From the NCBI GenBank assembly GCA_028284185.1, contig JANQSG010000024.1, positions 1-64,000 on the forward strand: DNA of 64,000 nt, read 5' to 3'. Positions 62,494-64,000 of this stretch are shown here, in pieces (position 1 is the first letter of the stretch; the number at the start of each line of letters is the position of its first letter). The DNA is from Kangiella sp. (GTDB taxonomy: Bacteria > Pseudomonadota > Gammaproteobacteria > Enterobacterales > Kangiellaceae). Both the position numbers and the translations under genes were made by a program. A model generated the notes under the pieces. The model did not search any database. It was given only the letters and a program-made list of their open reading frames with translations, and had not been told where the DNA came from.

Positions 62494-62522
62494 ATTGCGA
62501 GCTTACGCAGTAAGCGTGGCAA
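62494..62522. repeat. REP-like hairpin (GTCATTGCGAG type)
   Basis: ATTGC-ga-GCTTAC-gca-GTAAGC-gtg-GCAAT forms a two-part stem. The GTCATTGCGAG/GTGGCAATCTC type is a common proteobacterial intergenic repeat. It belongs to the 509-bp gene-free gap 62378-62886. Confidence 0.65.
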
Positions 62523-62630
62523 TCTCTTTTATTAGTAGATCTATCAATCCCTGAGTTAATCGCCATATTTGTACTATTAAATAGTCAATTAGCTGCTTAT
62601 CCTTAACTCTGTTTTTCGCTTTTCAGCGAG

Positions 62631-62843
62631 TTACTTTTCTAAACATACGACCATAGGAAGTCTCTTTAGAGAGAAAAGTAACCAAAAGATGTTTTCCCGA
62701 ATATTTAGGTCGCTTTGCGACTCCCCTTAAATTAATTAAATCACTAAACGCACCACAAACTACGGCACATCCCTGTGCCGTAGTTTGTTATTGCAATCAT
62801 CCAGATTGCAATTGCTATGATTTATTAATTTTCGGCTAAATAT
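62631..62843 (-). repeat. Structured intergenic repeat, unit C (inverted)
   Basis: The plus strand holds a 10-bp outer stem (62631-62640 with 62672-62681), CCCGAATATTTAG, a hairpin GTCGC-ttt-GCGAC (62709-62721), CGCACCA, a perfect 14-bp hairpin with loop TCCC (62756-62787), an 8-bp hairpin with loop ATCCA (62791-62811) and TTTTCGGCTAAATAT. Read in reverse, it aligns with unit A: TTTAGCCGAAAATTA, TGGAT loop, GGGA loop, GGTGCG, GTCGC hairpin and CTAAATATTCGGG. Confidence 0.75.
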
Positions 62844-62886
62844 AAAGGGGAAGAGAACTCTCTTCATAACGATACGTTAATGAAGC

Positions 62887-63348
62887 TTACTCAAAACTCT
62901 TAAAATTAAACTGTCTTAATGCCTCATAGGCCAATATAGCTACGGTATTAGATAAATTTAAACTACGACTATCCTTTTTCATGGGGATGCGTAGTAGCTG
63001 TTCAGCGATATCGTCTAAGATCCAGTCGGGCAGACCGCGGGTTTCGGGGCCGAAGATAAAGTAGTCTCCATCCTGGTAGTTTATTTGGTGGTAATAAGCT
63101 TTGCCTTTTGTGCTAAGACCGAATAAGCGCTTTGGCTGTTCTGATTTTTTAAATTCATGGTAGGATTTATGAATCTTAATATTGGCCCATTCGTGATAGT
63201 CCAACCCTGCACGGCGCATTCGTTTATCGTCGATTTCAAAACCCAGTGGTTCGATGAGATGTAGTTGAAAACCGGTGTTGGCGCAAAGACGAATAATGTT
63301 ACCCGTATTGGGAGGGATTTCTGGTTCAAATAAAACGATATGGAACAT
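62887..63348 (-). CDS. trmL: tRNA (cytidine(34)-2'-O)-methyltransferase
   Basis: A 153-residue SPOUT methyltransferase. [20 protein letters not shown], the knot residues [14 protein letters not shown] and [20 protein letters not shown] are diagnostic for TrmL. It methylates the wobble nucleotide of tRNA-Leu. It begins 3 bp after the ntrC-like gene. Confidence 0.95.
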   Translation of the reverse strand: MFHIVLFEPEIPPNTGNIIRLCANTGFQLHLIEPLGFEIDDKRMRRAGLDYHEWANIKIHKSYHEFKKSEQPKRLFGLSTKGKAYYHQINYQDGDYFIFGPETRGLPDWILDDIAEQLLRIPMKKDSRSLNLSNTVAILAYEALRQFNFKSFE

Positions 63349-63351
63349 TAG

Positions 63352-63978
63352 CTACCCTCCTTCATTATTATTTTGTAGTTTTTGTTCGGCGGCTTGCCAT
63401 GATTGTAATTTACGGGTTAACGTATTGCGACCCCAGCCGAGTAATTTTGCTGCTTTCTGTTTATGACCCTGACATAAATCCAGAGCTTGTTTCACCATAA
63501 ATTGTTCAAATTCGGTTTGTAAATCCGCTAGGATGCTTTGATTGCCCTGATGATATTCAGCCATCAAGGTTTTCTGAATTTGCTCCTGCCAGGGAGCTAA
63601 TTCTTGTGGATTTTCCAAAGCAATGGCTTTCTGGCAAATGGATACGGCCTGGTGCAAATCAAATGGTTTGGGTAGATAATCGAAAGCACCAATTTGATGG
63701 GATTCCACTGCCATTTGAGTGTCAGCGTTGGCAGTAATAATCACTACCGGTAAATGCGGGTAGCGATTTTTAGTCGTTTCCATCAGCTCCAAACCACTCA
63801 TACCTGGCATCTGTACATCGGTAATTAGGACTTTAGGAAGATCTTTTTCCATTAATTTTAAGGCATCCTGCCCATTATCCGCTGCTATGACCTTAAAGCC
63901 TGCATTGCTTAAGGCTTTGCTTAACACCCAGCGAATGGAGCTGTCATCATCCACCAACAAAATTAGTGGTTTATCCAT
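63352..63978 (-). CDS. NtrC-like response regulator lacking the sigma-54 AAA+ domain
   Basis: A 208-residue protein with only two of NtrC's three domains. The receiver (residues 4-118) has Asp54, Thr82 and Lys104, with NtrC-like DDDSSIRWVL and GAFDYLPKPFD. The Fis-type helix-turn-helix (160-192) reads DLCQGHKQKAAKLLGWGRNT, very close to the NtrC C-terminus. The roughly 240-residue AAA+ ATPase (GESGTGKE, GAFTGA) is absent; residues 125-155 resemble the linker that normally follows it. The frame is uninterrupted, so the domain seems to be cleanly lost. It could bind DNA but not activate sigma-54 polymerase. RegA/ActR-type regulators have similar form but different sequence. Confidence 0.88.
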   Translation of the reverse strand: MDKPLILLVDDDSSIRWVLSKALSNAGFKVIAADNGQDALKLMEKDLPKVLITDVQMPGMSGLELMETTKNRYPHLPVVIITANADTQMAVESHQIGAFDYLPKPFDLHQAVSICQKAIALENPQELAPWQEQIQKTLMAEYHQGNQSILADLQTEFEQFMVKQALDLCQGHKQKAAKLLGWGRNTLTRKLQSWQAAEQKLQNNNEGG

Positions 63979-64000
63979 TTGCAGCTTCCCGTTTAATAGA

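Overview
The window is a stretch of a gammaproteobacterial chromosome. The protein set (T2SS gspC-N, caa3-type cox genes, OmpR/EnvZ, HslO/HslR, GpmI/EnvC/CtpA, GrxC/SecB/GpsA, TrmL, an NtrC relative), moderate GC and short Shine-Dalgarno-led operons fit a marine, aerobic, peptide-using lineage. I think of the Kangiella group, but that is an inference from gene content, not a search. The exception is the left end (1-4609): four minus-strand genes with no Shine-Dalgarno sequences and proteins of a Bacteroidetes style, which look imported (or joined by assembly error) and end beside a 5'-less gene remnant. Layout: 1-4609, a putative D-amino-acid/peptide catabolic operon (N-acyl-D-amino-acid deacylase, M20 peptidase, D-amino acid transaminase, DapB-like reductase) carrying a 142-bp MITE-like insert placed exactly in the stop codon of the reductase. 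4752-6666, a gene remnant, an unknown protein, a secreted phosphatase and a hot-dog thioesterase. 6782-10231, a VWA lipoprotein / ECF sigma factor / single-span membrane protein operon. 10339-14805, an FNR-like box and coxB-coxA-ctaG-coxC. 14909-20980, an envelope block (POTRA/beta-barrel protein, 53-aa membrane protein, GT9 heptosyltransferase-like enzyme, Kdo kinase, metalloprotease, DUF3667 protein). 21026-25515, the second half of the cox module (DUF2909, SURF1, Sco-like protein, heme A synthase, heme O synthase, SCO1). 25522-31031, MATE transporter, second GT9, LpxL-type acyltransferase, DUF423, TIGR02444-type protein, FKBP isomerase, Mpo1-like protein. 31037-35145, XRE regulator with DUF2178 membrane protein, ABM protein, DsbB, Tex. 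35377-39263, ompR-envZ, a structured repeat pair, hslO, hslR. 39500-51095, the type II secretion operon gspCDEFGHIJKLMN. 51077-56277, yrfG, nudE, ctpA, envC, gpmI. 56356-59899, S9 peptidase, SPFH protein and NfeD. 60050-62377, rhodanese, grxC, secB, gpsA. 62400-62843, intergenic repeats. 62887-63978, trmL and a shortened ntrC. Working together: the two cox blocks encode subunits, heme A synthesis and copper insertion for one caa3-type oxidase, interrupted by envelope genes. The two GT9 enzymes, the Kdo kinase and the acyltransferase are a dispersed lipid A/inner-core toolkit. The T2SS would export the kind of hydrolases a peptide-feeding bacterium needs, while S9 and M20 peptidases process peptides. 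Most notable observations: (i) an NtrC-like regulator whose receiver and Fis-type DNA-binding domain are joined directly, without the sigma-54 AAA+ domain; (ii) three divergent copies of a roughly 200-bp multi-hairpin intergenic element whose stems differ in sequence but keep the fold and the TGGA / GGGA-like loops; (iii) the foreign-looking left cluster with an insertion that swaps one stop codon for another without changing the protein; (iv) an ITVTGSRI-like motif, typical of TonB-receptor N-termini, shared by two non-receptor proteins of the VWA/sigma operon. I found no rRNA or tRNA genes, CRISPR array or complete transposase.
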